The notes beneath the pieces are model-generated. The model saw only the letters and a program-made list of their open reading frames with translations. It had not been told where the DNA came from and did not search any database. A DNA stretch of 40,261 bases from Stenotrophomonas maltophilia (lineage in GTDB: Bacteria > Pseudomonadota > Gammaproteobacteria > Xanthomonadales > Xanthomonadaceae), in contig NZ_NIVS01000027.1 of the NCBI RefSeq assembly GCF_002205165.1, positions 1-40,261 on the forward strand, read 5' to 3'. The position numbers and the translations under genes were made by a program. Positions 8,109-16,177 of this stretch are shown piece by piece. How positions within the stretch are numbered: the stretch's first letter is position 1; every line of letters starts with the position of its first letter.

Positions 8109-8811
8109 CAGAGGGAATCAAAGAAAAGCCCAGGTTGCGCACGTTGATGAGAGAAAGAGGGGCGTCGATCGCGGCGAGCTTTTTCCGCAGGCGATGCAAG
8201 GCGACGTCCAACGCGTTGGGGGTTACGGCGTCTGAAACGCCCCAGGCCGCCGCCTCCAGCGCGGTGCGCCGAACCACCTGTCCAGCGCCCCTCACCATCA
8301 GAATGATGAGCTGCAGCTCTGCCGGTGCCAAGCTGACCTGGTCTTGGTGGTGCCGCATGCAGCTCAGTTCGGGCAGGATCTGAAGCCCGTGGTAGCTCAG
8401 CTGAAGCTCGCGAAACTCTGCGGGACGACGCATCAGCGCCCGCACGCGCGCTGTGAGTTCTTCTATGGCAAACGGCTTGGGGAGGTAGTCGTCCGCTCCC
8501 GCGTCCAGCCCGGCCACCCGATCGTGCAGAGCGTCCTTGGCGGTCAGCATCAGGCACGGGAGCTTGCTGTCAGCCGCGCGCAATCTTCGGATCAGGTTCA
8601 AACCGTCGCCATCCGGTAACCCGCGATCCACGATGGCCAAGGCGTAGGGAAGATGAAGCAGCCCATGCCAAGCTGCCTCCAAGGTAGCGAACGTATCCAC
8701 AGCGATGCCAGCAGCCCCCAGCCCTCGCTCGACCAAGTTGGCCAAGCGGGGATGGTCCTCAACCAAGGCAATTCGATTGGAAACGGCCGGGGCTGGCAAG
8801 GAGGGGGCCAT
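8095..8811 (-). CDS. OmpR/PhoB-family response regulator
   Basis: A 238-residue regulator with an N-terminal receiver domain (about 12-125). Its acidic pair is E18/D19, the phosphorylation site D62 lies in IVDRGLPDGDG, T90 follows, and K112 is in the LPKPF motif. A C-terminal winged helix (about 140-232) contains RRTALEAAAWG and the recognition region NALDVALHRLRKKL, as in OmpR-type DNA-binding domains. It is the middle gene of a mipA-regulator-kinase operon, 26 bp after mipA and overlapping the kinase. A pair of 8-bp direct repeats with 11-bp period upstream of mipA (9684-9702) is a good candidate for its own binding site, which would make the operon autoregulated. Confidence 0.95.
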   Translation of the reverse strand: MAPSLPAPAVSNRIALVEDHPRLANLVERGLGAAGIAVDTFATLEAAWHGLLHLPYALAIVDRGLPDGDGLNLIRRLRAADSKLPCLMLTAKDALHDRVAGLDAGADDYLPKPFAIEELTARVRALMRRPAEFRELQLSYHGLQILPELSCMRHHQDQVSLAPAELQLIILMVRGAGQVVRRTALEAAAWGVSDAVTPNALDVALHRLRKKLAAIDAPLSLINVRNLGFSLIPSDAAE

Positions 8812-8837
8812 GGGGGCTGAGATCTAAGTATGAACGA

Positions 8838-9641
8838 TCAGAAGCTCCGGGAGATTCCCAAGCGCACTGCGGCGGACCCGTTCGAATCCGGTTCCAGAAG
8901 GGGGCTGTCCGCCAACTCGTTCGGCAGGAACTTGTAGTCTACGCCGCCAAGCACCCTCCATTTTTCGCCCAATGGACGGGAGAACCCTATGCTGACTTGG
9001 GGAACCAGGGCTGAGCCGGGCCGGTAGGGCGCTACGCCCCGGCTGATTTCTTCGTCCAAAGTGCCGTAGTAGTAGTTCACCAAGTCCTTGGACATCCATC
9101 GAACCCCAGCGCCAGGCACGACCGTGGTGCGCCCCCATTGCAAAGCATAACCATAGTCCACAGCAAACTCGTAACCCCCACTGGCGTCAGTTACATCAGC
9201 CAAGGCGCTGACCTTAAGCTCGCCGGCCCTTCCTCGCCAGCTCGCCGCCAAGCCGGCATCCAGCGCGTCGTCTCGGTCTTCCAGGGCAGTACCATCCAGC
9301 CCATTGCGAGCGAGTCCGGCGCGGGAAAGGTCCTTGATGTCGAACCCATCGAAGCGGCCAGAAAGGACGGCATCAATAGAGAGGCTCTTGCGTTGGATGA
9401 GGTGGATACCTCCTGACAGTCCGCTCCAAAAGAAGCGCTGCCCATCAAAGGTCACCAAGGGAAGAGGGCGAACGCGGGTGCCTTCGCCGACATAGGGGCT
9501 GTCGCGGACAGAAACGGCGACGCCTAGGGTCCATCGGTCATCTTGGGCATCGGTGAGTAAATCACTGCTGCTGGAGACGCCTTGGGCCATGGCAATGGTG
9601 GGGACAAGGAGCAGCGGAAGGGCGAACACGGTCTTGAGCAT
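8838..9641 (-). CDS. MipA/OmpV-family outer-membrane protein
   Basis: A 267-residue protein with signal peptide MLKTVFALPLLLVPTIAMA and a beta-rich barrel ending in Phe (SRSF), the usual C-terminal signature for insertion by the BAM machinery. The order of motifs fits the MipA/OmpV family: SVRDSPYVGEGTRVRPLPLV and FFWSGLSGGIHL near the N-terminus, GAGVRWMSKDLVNYYYG in the middle and WRVLGGVDYKFLPNELADSPLL near the end. MipA was described as a scaffold for murein enzymes in E. coli; other family members act as porins or are induced by antibiotics and metals. Here it is the first gene of an operon with a two-component system, which probably controls it. Confidence 0.92.
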   Translation of the reverse strand: MLKTVFALPLLLVPTIAMAQGVSSSSDLLTDAQDDRWTLGVAVSVRDSPYVGEGTRVRPLPLVTFDGQRFFWSGLSGGIHLIQRKSLSIDAVLSGRFDGFDIKDLSRAGLARNGLDGTALEDRDDALDAGLAASWRGRAGELKVSALADVTDASGGYEFAVDYGYALQWGRTTVVPGAGVRWMSKDLVNYYYGTLDEEISRGVAPYRPGSALVPQVSIGFSRPLGEKWRVLGGVDYKFLPNELADSPLLEPDSNGSAAVRLGISRSF

Positions 9642-9683
9642 GCGAGTAGCGTCGTGGGGAGGCGCTACGAGCTTTGATCATCC

Positions 9684-9702
9684 GAACTTACAGAGAACTT
9701 AC
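9684..9702 (-). promoter_or_regulatory. Direct-repeat operator candidate for the OmpR-type regulator
   Basis: Two copies of GAACTTAC (9684-9691 and 9695-9702) are separated by three bases, giving an 11-bp period. Read on the minus strand, the direction of mipA, this is GTAAGTTC-TCT-GTAAGTTC. OmpR/PhoB-family regulators bind head-to-tail dimers to such half-sites spaced one helical turn apart. The repeats lie 43-61 bp upstream of the mipA start codon, where an activator site would be expected. The link to the downstream regulator is inference. Confidence 0.6.
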
Positions 9703-9786
9703 CAACGCAGGGTCCGCTGCGGTTGGTTCAGCCAGCGCCCTCCGCCGTTGACGCCCGTGAACCGCCGCAGCGACCACACGAACCGG

Positions 9787-10122
9787 CTACCTTGCTAATG
9801 CAAGCGGCAGCAATGGCCTGACGCAGTCCGCATTGAATGCCGAGGTTGCTGCTCGGGCAGGCGCGGCTCCCGCCGAAGGCTTCCCGCCGGTCGGACCTTG
9901 CATGGCCGAGAGCCGAGCGTTGCTGACGGCTTGATGGCGACCGCAATGCGCGCATCGGAATAGGGCACCGCCGGGCAGCTCAACCAGGGAACCCGCTCCT
10001 GAGGATGAGGTCGCCTTGCACTCGCCACACTCCATGGTGAGGGCGAGAATGCGTTCCACATCCCCCGACGAGGCATAAATCGCCTCAAAGGAGCGCACAA
10101 TGAAGGATGCTGACTTGGGCAT
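9787..10122 (-). CDS. Small zinc-ribbon protein (paralogue of the gene at 6393-6647)
   Basis: A 111-residue protein starting MPKSASFIVRSFEAIYASSG. Two Cys pairs, CGEC and CAHC, flank about 22 residues and form a probable zinc ribbon; the segment ELPGGALFRCAHCGRHQAVS resembles the other zinc-ribbon protein of this window. The C-terminal 40 residues are Ala/Pro/Gly-rich. The ATG at 10122 is chosen over upstream alternatives because AGGAG stands eight bases before it. The N-terminal SFIVRSFEAIYASSGDVERI part may be a separate helical element. Function unknown. Confidence 0.65.
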   Translation of the reverse strand: MPKSASFIVRSFEAIYASSGDVERILALTMECGECKATSSSGAGSLVELPGGALFRCAHCGRHQAVSNARLSAMQGPTGGKPSAGAAPARAATSAFNADCVRPLLPLALAR

Positions 10123-10464
10123 CACTGCTCCTGAACAGGGGGACTGAGCGCAGGATCTCCTCAGGCCCGTGATGGGGCTGTAGTGATGGACCTCAGCGTT
10201 CAACGCAGCGGGGGGCGGCACAGGGACGGGGCCCGTGCGGCCATACGACCCCGATCAGCAGCCCTGGACGAACGGGGGGGCGAGCGGAAGCGACCTTTGA
10301 AGGGTAGCGGCAAGGCTGCGTCGCCGATCACTACGTCATTGCAACGCAGACCCAAACCCCTGGCCGTGCTTTGGGCACCAGATTTGAGACCTTCAGGCCA
10401 TTTTTCAGGGTTTAGGCTCGGCCATCGATTTGCACTTCGTCTCGGATGGGTTTGAAGAGTGAAG
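10123..10464. other. Gap without a recognisable gene
   Basis: About 340 bp between the zinc-ribbon gene and the LysR gene. Frames are open here on both strands, but their predicted proteins are Arg/Pro/Gly-rich with no motif and no ribosome-binding site. The part next to 10122 should hold the promoter of the zinc-ribbon gene. No terminator with a T-run and no RNA gene was seen. Confidence 0.5.
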
Positions 10465-11409
10465 TCATGTGGCATTCGTCTCCTGAAGGAGCTGCGATGA
10501 GAAAGTTCCGACCGCTTCCCTGTGCAGCCAGTGAGAGAAGACATCTGTTGCGCTTTTTCGACGTGCGGCGAGCGGACGGACCGTCCAAAACGCATACGCG
10601 TTGGCCAACTGGCCGGTGGATGGCCTAACAAGCCGCCCTCGCCGAAGATCTTCTTCCACCAGCGGGGCCAACCCCAGTGCGACGCCGTGCCCGTGGATCG
10701 CCGCTTCCTGGGCCAGATAGATGCTAGGAAACACCGGGCCAGCGTCAGCTGACACACCCTGCAGGCCAACCGCCTGCAGCCAGGCCGCCCAATCGGGAAC
10801 GCCCGGTCGCCCTTCGGCGCTTTGATCATGGATAAACGCGACGTGGGCGAGATCGGCGGGCGATGCAATCGGCTTTCCGTCTTTGCGGGACGTGCCTGGG
10901 GCGCACACCGGAAACACCGGCGCGTCCATCAACTTCTCAACCTGCACGCCTGGGTATGTGCCAAGGCCGTATCGGATCGCGACATCGACGTTATCCTGGC
11001 CCACGTCGACCAGCTGATCGCTCGTGAGGACCCGCACCTGGATATCCGGGTGGGCCTCGTGGAAGCGGTGAAGCCTGGGCGCCAGCCACTTCGCGGCGAA
11101 CGACTCCAGGGTGCTGACGCGCAGATGGTCGGGTTCGGCAGCCGCGCTTGGGTCCAGTGCGAGGTCGAGCATTTTGAAAATCTCAGTGAGCGACGCCGCA
11201 AGGGTGGCGCCCTGCGGGGTAAGCGTCACCGCCCGATGGCCGCGCTCGAAGAGCTCGGTGCCCAGATAGGCCTCGAGGCGTTTGACCTGGTGGCTTACCG
11301 CGGCCGGTGTGACAAACAGCTGGGTGGCCGCCTTCTGGAAGCTGAGGAATCGTGCAGCTGCCTCAAACGCCCTTAAGGCGTTCAGGGGAGGGGCGTGGCG
11401 CGGCTTCAT
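10465..11409 (-). CDS. LysR-family transcriptional regulator (GcvA-like)
   Basis: A 314-residue LysR regulator. The N-terminal winged helix-turn-helix (about 8-65) reads NALRAFEAAARFLSFQKAA, then VTPAAVSHQVKRLEAYLGTELFERG, the GcvA-like version of the motif. The effector-binding domain (about 93-300) shows LRVSTLESFAAKWLAPRLHRFHEAHPDIQVRV, VDVAIRYGLG and a C-terminal FWTVRP. It is transcribed divergently from two metallo-beta-lactamase-fold genes with a 130-bp intergenic region that holds a near-perfect dyad (11444-11466). By the usual LysR layout it probably controls those genes in response to a small ligand that cannot be guessed from the sequence. Confidence 0.95.
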   Translation of the reverse strand: MKPRHAPPLNALRAFEAAARFLSFQKAATQLFVTPAAVSHQVKRLEAYLGTELFERGHRAVTLTPQGATLAASLTEIFKMLDLALDPSAAAEPDHLRVSTLESFAAKWLAPRLHRFHEAHPDIQVRVLTSDQLVDVGQDNVDVAIRYGLGTYPGVQVEKLMDAPVFPVCAPGTSRKDGKPIASPADLAHVAFIHDQSAEGRPGVPDWAAWLQAVGLQGVSADAGPVFPSIYLAQEAAIHGHGVALGLAPLVEEDLRRGRLVRPSTGQLANAYAFWTVRPLAARRKSATDVFSHWLHREAVGTFSSQLLQETNAT

Positions 11410-11443
11410 CTGACGCTCCTGCCAGCAGGGATGAACGATCTTA

Positions 11444-11466
11444 TCAGGTTACTTTTACTAATCTGA
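11444..11466. promoter_or_regulatory. Dyad in the LysR/MBL intergenic region, probable LysR operator
   Basis: TCAGGTTA (11444-11451) and TAATCTGA (11459-11466) are inverted repeats with one mismatch in eight, separated by seven bases (CTTTTAC). This is the size and shape of a LysR-family box (T-N11-A containing interrupted dyad). It lies 34 bp upstream of the LysR start codon and 73 bp upstream of the divergent hydrolase start, so one site could serve autoregulation and target activation. Confidence 0.55.
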
Positions 11467-11509
11467 AGGCGAAATCTTCTCGCTTGTCGGTGCCTGTTCG
11501 CTCGTCAAT

Positions 11510-11542
11510 CATGGCGGCCACCATTCAAGGGAAGCCGCCATG
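11510..11542 (+). promoter_or_regulatory. Hairpin holding the start codon and ribosome-binding site of the first MBL gene
   Basis: CATGGCGGC (11510-11518) and GCCGCCATG (11534-11542) are perfect 9-bp inverted repeats. The right arm contains the ATG at 11540 and the 15-base loop contains the AAGGGAA ribosome-binding site (11527-11533). In the mRNA the start codon would be paired. The left arm also contains an ATG (11511) that opens a 12-codon frame ending at 11549, overlapping the gene start in another frame. This geometry could reduce or regulate translation; whether it does is unknown. Confidence 0.5.
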
Positions 11543-12364
11543 CAGCTGAAACCGTTGGGCCCGGACGTGTTCTTGTGCCTTGGTGAGGACTACCACTCCG
11601 TTGCGACGGTTTTCGTCGATGGCAACCATGTGCTGCTGGTGGATTCACTGGGAAGCGCAGCGGATGCGGCGGCGTTGCGCGTGCTGATCTGCGACGAGCT
11701 GGGGAAAACGGTCCGCGTCATCGTATCCACCCATTTCATGAGCGATCACGTCGCGGGGCTTTCGACCTTTCCCGACGCCCTGGCCATCGCGCATCGCAAT
11801 TACCTGCAAACCTTCCTGTCACAGAACCGCCGTATCGACGCGTTCTACCGCGAACCGCAGGTGGTGTTCGACAGCGCGATGCGCATCCGCTGGGGCCGCC
11901 ATGAGCTCCGGCTGCTGCACAACCCCGGCAAGACGATGGATCACATCAGCGTGGATGTTCCCACCGCCGACTTGGTCTGCATTGGCGACAACATCGTGGG
12001 GAACATCGTCTACCACTCCAAGGCCGACCCCGTCCAGATTCGAACGGCGATTGGCCGGGCGAAGCAGTTTGGGCGCGGCACCGTCATTGGCGGTCACATG
12101 GGGCGCTTCAACGCCGCCGTGCTCGACAACGCGCTGCACTATCTGGATCGAATTTGCCAGAACGTGGTGGCGATACGCGCGAAAGAAAAGGGTGAATCGC
12201 TGGCGTCACGGTTGGCCGCCATTCGGATCGAGGACTGCCTCGCACCCGGCGTCGAGGCAAGCGCGTTCGAAAGGGAATGGCATCTGCGCAATCTGGAGGC
12301 CATTGAAGTCCAGGGCATCTTTGAGCTGGACACCTACCTGGCCCATTCGGCGGAGGTCGCATGA
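11540..12364 (+). CDS. MBL-fold hydrolase with an altered metal motif
   Basis: A 274-residue cytoplasmic protein of the metallo-beta-lactamase fold. The region corresponding to HxHxDH reads STHFMSDHVAGL: H65, M67, D69 and H70, so the second metal-binding His is replaced by Met. Further expected ligands can be placed at H135 (NPGKTMDHISV), D150 (CIGDN) and H186 (GGHMG). The family includes glyoxalase II, lactonases and beta-lactamases; the substrate here cannot be inferred. The Met may mean a single metal ion or a different chemistry. The start codon lies in a hairpin with its ribosome-binding site in the loop. The stop overlaps the next MBL gene by 4 bp (ATGA), and a LysR gene is divergent upstream. 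Confidence 0.85.
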   Translation: MQLKPLGPDVFLCLGEDYHSVATVFVDGNHVLLVDSLGSAADAAALRVLICDELGKTVRVIVSTHFMSDHVAGLSTFPDALAIAHRNYLQTFLSQNRRIDAFYREPQVVFDSAMRIRWGRHELRLLHNPGKTMDHISVDVPTADLVCIGDNIVGNIVYHSKADPVQIRTAIGRAKQFGRGTVIGGHMGRFNAAVLDNALHYLDRICQNVVAIRAKEKGESLASRLAAIRIEDCLAPGVEASAFEREWHLRNLEAIEVQGIFELDTYLAHSAEVA

Positions 12365-13221
12365 GCGGCTACTTGCCAGATGGCGCGCGGATGGGCCGCC
12401 GTGCCTTTCTTTCCGGGCTCGCCGCTGGCGCCGCGGCCGCGCTTTTGCCGGTCTCCCACGCCGCCGCTCGGCCCGCGTCGGAGGGCGTCCGGATTCAACG
12501 GCTTGCCTGGGCCGGCATTCGCCTGCAGTTGCCGGGTGCAAGCTTGTTCATCGACCCGCTGACCAATGCCGCAGAGTGGGGCAGAGCTCTGCCGGACATC
12601 CTGGTTCCCGTTGAGGGTGGGGTGGGGGAGGCCACGGTCCTGCTGACGCACGTCCACTCGGACCACTTCGACGCGGGGGCTGTGGCGCAGGCGCTCCGCA
12701 ACGGTGGCAGCTTGATCTACCCCGAGGGGACACATCCGCTTCCCGTCCCCGAGGGTGCACGGGCGCGGCATGCACGCCTTTGGGAGCCCCAGTTGCTGGG
12801 TCACTTCACTGCCACGGCGGTGCCGGCCTCGGATGGCTACGGCGACACGCAGGTTTCCTGGGTGGTATCGGCCGCGGGCCGGCGGATCTTCCATGGCGGA
12901 GACACGATGTGGCACGGTCACTGGTGGAAAATCGCTCGCCAGTTCGGGCCCTTCGACGTGGCGTTCCTGCCGATCAACGGTGCCAGGTTCGGATGGCGCA
13001 AGCCCGTCAGCGGACAGCCGGGGGTGTTGACCCCCGAGCAGGCCATTGCGGCCGCCACCGTCCTAGGCGCGCGGTCTGTCGTCCCGATCCACTACGGCGT
13101 CTCGGGAGTTGATGAGTATCAGGAAGTGGACGATCCTCTTGGCGCGCTGGTCAGGGCGGCGCGGGGAACCGCTATCGACGTCCAGTCAGTGCATTCAGGG
13201 GCGTGGGTGACGTGGCGGTAA
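12361..13221 (+). CDS. Tat-exported UlaG-like MBL-fold hydrolase
   Basis: A 286-residue protein with a twin-arginine signal: GRRAFLSGL (R13-R14) followed by an Ala/Leu-rich stretch to about residue 36. The mature part has the complete metal motif THVHSDH (H97, H99, D101, H102), FHGGDTMWHGH and VVPIHYGVSG, as in the UlaG-like branch of the metallo-beta-lactamase fold. Tat export suggests that the metal is loaded in the cytoplasm and the enzyme acts in the periplasm. It overlaps the preceding MBL gene by 4 bp and is surely translated with it. The pair thus combines a cytoplasmic, motif-altered and a periplasmic, canonical enzyme. Substrate unknown. Confidence 0.88.
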   Translation: MSGYLPDGARMGRRAFLSGLAAGAAAALLPVSHAAARPASEGVRIQRLAWAGIRLQLPGASLFIDPLTNAAEWGRALPDILVPVEGGVGEATVLLTHVHSDHFDAGAVAQALRNGGSLIYPEGTHPLPVPEGARARHARLWEPQLLGHFTATAVPASDGYGDTQVSWVVSAAGRRIFHGGDTMWHGHWWKIARQFGPFDVAFLPINGARFGWRKPVSGQPGVLTPEQAIAAATVLGARSVVPIHYGVSGVDEYQEVDDPLGALVRAARGTAIDVQSVHSGAWVTWR

Positions 13222-13280
13222 GATCCGGCAGCAGCGTCAATGCGTCCAGCGAAAAGCCACTAACCACCACGGGAACCTGC

Positions 13281-13979
13281 ATGAAGATACTTGCCTTTGC
13301 TTTTCTCCTCGCTTCCATGTTGGCCTGCCCTCTGTCGCAAGCGGCGGAAAATTCCAGCCCGTCTCGGCCATCGCTGGATGCGCTGCAGCGCATCATTGAG
13401 TCGCAAAGTCCTGAAACAAAAGTTACTAGGCCCGACCATGACCGAATAACGACGAAGCGCATCGATATTGTCGACGAGAACGGCGTCATCCGGATGACTC
13501 TTTCGGGCCGAACGCCCGCTCCGATCATCGATGGGCTTCAATACCGACGGGCGTTTAACGTCGCCGGGCTGGTGCTTTACGATGACAAAGGCAGCGAGCG
13601 GGGTGGATTCGGCACCGCCGATGTGGCCGGGGGAATGGCGGTTCTGGCCCTGGACCACCCGGCCATGGATGCCATCGGCTGGCGTGTCTCGCCGGACGGC
13701 GAGGTTGCGTTCTCGATCAACCAAGCCCCGCCGCTGCTGCGCGAACCGGCCCTCGGGAATCGCTTGGTTCCCGGGGTTAAGACTTCCACGCGTATACGAA
13801 TGGTGGTGGGCGCTGATGGCACGCCGGCAATCGCCTTGAGTGACAAGGCTGACAAGCCACGTTTGCGTCTGACGGTAACCGAAGAAGGTTATGGCGCCAT
13901 TGAGTTTCTCAATGCAAAAGGGGACGTGATTCACACTTTGGCGCCAGAGGCGGAGCCGGAGCTGGCAAAGGCTCAATAG
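13281..13979 (+). CDS. Exported protein of unknown function
   Basis: A 232-residue protein with signal peptide MKILAFAFLLASMLACPLSQAA. I do not recognise the family. The mature part is beta-rich and contains repeated phrases of the type DENGVIRMTLSG, YDDKGSERGGFGTAD, VGADGTPAIALSDKADKPRLRLTV and EFLNAKGDVIHTLAP. These are short beta-hairpin units built around D-x-x-G, reminiscent of repeated strand-turn structures. A frame extension to 13203 is possible, but the ATG at 13281 begins the signal peptide and has GGGA upstream. It follows the MBL pair by 59 bp. Confidence 0.72.
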   Translation: MKILAFAFLLASMLACPLSQAAENSSPSRPSLDALQRIIESQSPETKVTRPDHDRITTKRIDIVDENGVIRMTLSGRTPAPIIDGLQYRRAFNVAGLVLYDDKGSERGGFGTADVAGGMAVLALDHPAMDAIGWRVSPDGEVAFSINQAPPLLREPALGNRLVPGVKTSTRIRMVVGADGTPAIALSDKADKPRLRLTVTEEGYGAIEFLNAKGDVIHTLAPEAEPELAKAQ

Positions 13980-14331
13980 GTCGAGCAGCGTAGCCGGGGC
14001 CGCTGACAGACTGATTGGGGCTTGGGGTAAAGGCCGTCGGGGGACGCTGCGCCGGCTCTGGTTGGCCTTCTGCTGTAAATCCACATGACTGATGATCAGA
14101 GATCAACAGCGCTGGGCAGCTTGCCTGCCCCATCTCAACCTCGAAATGGAGATCAAGCCGTGGTCAGACGCTGGAGCTGCCCAACTATTGGAGTCGAAAC
14201 GAATCTGACACGCGAAGCGAAAGCTGAGTTTGGACGAACGGAACGGGCTGGGCGGGCTGGCCTGGCAAGCGGTGAGCGCGATCAACCGGCTGTTCCGTCG
14301 GTGGTGGTGATCTTTGGGAAAGGAGAGTGAC
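13980..14331. other. Gap without a recognisable gene
   Basis: About 350 bp between the exported protein and the alpha/beta hydrolase. The only structure noted is a distant inverted pair GGGCAGCT / AGCTGCCC about 60 bp apart (around 14115 and 14185), too loose for a terminator. Possible frames on both strands have no ribosome-binding site or motif. The AAAGGAGAG just before 14332 is the ribosome-binding site of the next gene. Confidence 0.5.
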
Positions 14332-15630
14332 ATGCGCGCGCTGACACGTTGGGGTATGAGCCTGATGCTCTCTTTCGCCGCCACGCTGGCTCATGCTGCC
14401 CAGCCAGCGCAGACGGCTGCCACTCTCCTTGATCGCCTGCAGGCCGGCGACGTGGGCGCAGCTGAGGAGATGCTCACCCCGGAGATGTCCAAGGCTGTGC
14501 CGGCAGCGCAGCTACAGGCCTTATGGAATTCGTTCGGCGGGCTTCAAGAGCGCGGCGCTGCCCAGGTTAGTGCGCGCGGAGACATAAGCTTGGTGACGCA
14601 GCGGCTGAGGTTCGCCGTGGGCGACATCGACACCCAAGTGGCGGTAGATGCCAGTGGCCGCGTGGCCGGTCTGAACTTCAAACCGGCGGCTGCCCAAGCG
14701 CCGCCGGCGCCGTCCGTGCCGTCCGATGCGAGCTTCAAGGAGATGCCTTTCAACGTGGTGTCTGGCAAGGGTAACCTTCCAGGCACGTTGGCGCTGCCCA
14801 AGGGCAAACGGCCGTTCCGCGCGGTAGTGTTGGTGCACGGCTCGGGTCCCCAAGACCGCGACGAAACCATTGGGCCGAATCGACCATTCCTGGACGTGGC
14901 GCGCGGCCTGGCCGCGCAAGGCATCGCGGTGCTCCGCTACGAAAAGCGCACCAAAGCACGTCCAGAGGAGTTCAATCGCGACAATTACACGGTGGATGAC
15001 GAAACCACTGACGATGCAGTAGCTGCCGTCGCCAGCTTGGTCCAGACCACCGGCATTGATCCGCAGCACGTCTACGTAATGGGCCACAGCCAAGGGGGCA
15101 TGCTGGCGCCTCGCATCGCCCAGCGCTCGGGCAAGGTGGCCGGACTGGTCATGTGGTCGGCGCCGGCCCGTTCGCTGCTCACCGTGTTGCCAGAACAGAA
15201 CCGCTACCTGCTGGGCCTGGATGGCAGCATCAGCGCCGATGACCAAGCCTTCTTGGACAAGCTGGACGCGCAGATCGCCGCCGCACGCGGCACCGAGCCG
15301 GTTGCTGCCAAGGACCTGCCGCTGGGCGTGCCAGCAACCTACTGGCGCGCGTTCGAGAACATTGATCCAGTCGCCGACGCCAAGGCCTCCGCGCTCCCGA
15401 TCCTGCTGCTTCAGGGAGGGCGCGACTTTCAAGTTGTGGATACCGACTGGCAGCTTTGGAAGCGCAGCCTTGCTGGACAGCGCCGAGCCAGTTTCGAGCG
15501 ATATCCGGCGCTCAACCACTTAGGGATCCCGGGCGAAGGTCCGAGTTCGCTGCAGGAGTACAACACGCCCGGCGAGGTGCTTCCGCAGTTGGTCGACGAT
15601 GTGGCGCGCTGGATTGAGGCGCAGCGATGA
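14332..15630 (+). CDS. Exported alpha/beta hydrolase with an N-terminal DUF3887-like domain
   Basis: A 432-residue protein with a signal peptide (1-22, ending LAHAA). Residues about 28-118 resemble DUF3887 (LLDRLQAGDVGAAEEMLTPEMSKAVPAAQL...WNSFGGLQ), a small NTF2-like domain often found before hydrolases. The alpha/beta hydrolase domain (about 140-430) has VLVHGSGPQDRDE, the nucleophile S253 in GHSQGG, D365 in LQGGRD and H396 in ALNHLGI, giving a full catalytic triad. The HGSGPQDRDE oxyanion region is typical of periplasmic esterase-like members of this group; the true substrate is unknown. The start is supported by AAAGGAGAG. It appears to be a single-gene unit. Confidence 0.9.
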   Translation: MRALTRWGMSLMLSFAATLAHAAQPAQTAATLLDRLQAGDVGAAEEMLTPEMSKAVPAAQLQALWNSFGGLQERGAAQVSARGDISLVTQRLRFAVGDIDTQVAVDASGRVAGLNFKPAAAQAPPAPSVPSDASFKEMPFNVVSGKGNLPGTLALPKGKRPFRAVVLVHGSGPQDRDETIGPNRPFLDVARGLAAQGIAVLRYEKRTKARPEEFNRDNYTVDDETTDDAVAAVASLVQTTGIDPQHVYVMGHSQGGMLAPRIAQRSGKVAGLVMWSAPARSLLTVLPEQNRYLLGLDGSISADDQAFLDKLDAQIAAARGTEPVAAKDLPLGVPATYWRAFENIDPVADAKASALPILLLQGGRDFQVVDTDWQLWKRSLAGQRRASFERYPALNHLGIPGEGPSSLQEYNTPGEVLPQLVDDVARWIEAQR

Positions 15631-16177
15631 GGATTGGTGAAACGGCGATCGTGGATTTTGCCGTAGCTCGCCCACCTGCATAGCGGCTGCTGTGGTTTTG
15701 TGGGTCCCGACGTTGGGCATGGCGGCGATGATTGCCGCTGGTATGCAATCGACGCAGCGCCACCCCCCATGGCCACGGCTTCGCCTTGCCATTCTCGGTG
15801 CTGGCAATGTCGGGGCCCACCTAGGCTGGGGCTGCAGCTTGCCCAGCTTCCAGTCTAGGAAATTTCTGAGCGACCGGAGCAAGGCGTGCTGCTTGGCCAC
15901 CGATACCGACCGCGCGCCTGCGTTTGGCTGTGAAATGGCACCGCTCCGCCGCTTTCTCTTTCTCTCTTTGGCCCCTCTCCCTATTCACGTCGCGCCTCAC
16001 TTGCATCCGGTCAATGAATCAGTCGGCAAGTTAGATGGTGCACGGATGAGCTCAACGTAAACGGACGGGCGATGATTCTGAGCGGTCCGTGGCAGGAGAC
16101 ACACGGGCAAATTCGTTTGAGGCGGGGAGGCGCATCGGGAAGAGGCGGGCCCATCCAAGCAATAGAAGGCCCAGCAG
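15631..16177. other. Gap without a supported gene
   Basis: About 550 bp with only short frames of improbable composition on either strand. One minus-strand frame (16052-16240) contains a hydrophobic run (LLGLLLLGWARLF) but no ribosome-binding site. No tRNA-like cloverleaf, CRISPR repeat or IS end was seen. It may be decayed sequence around the orphan SecD-like fragment. Confidence 0.45.

Noticed and set aside
10183..10868. Frames on both strands in and beside the gap before the LysR gene
   Set aside because: No motifs, atypical composition and overlap with the LysR gene for the minus-strand one.
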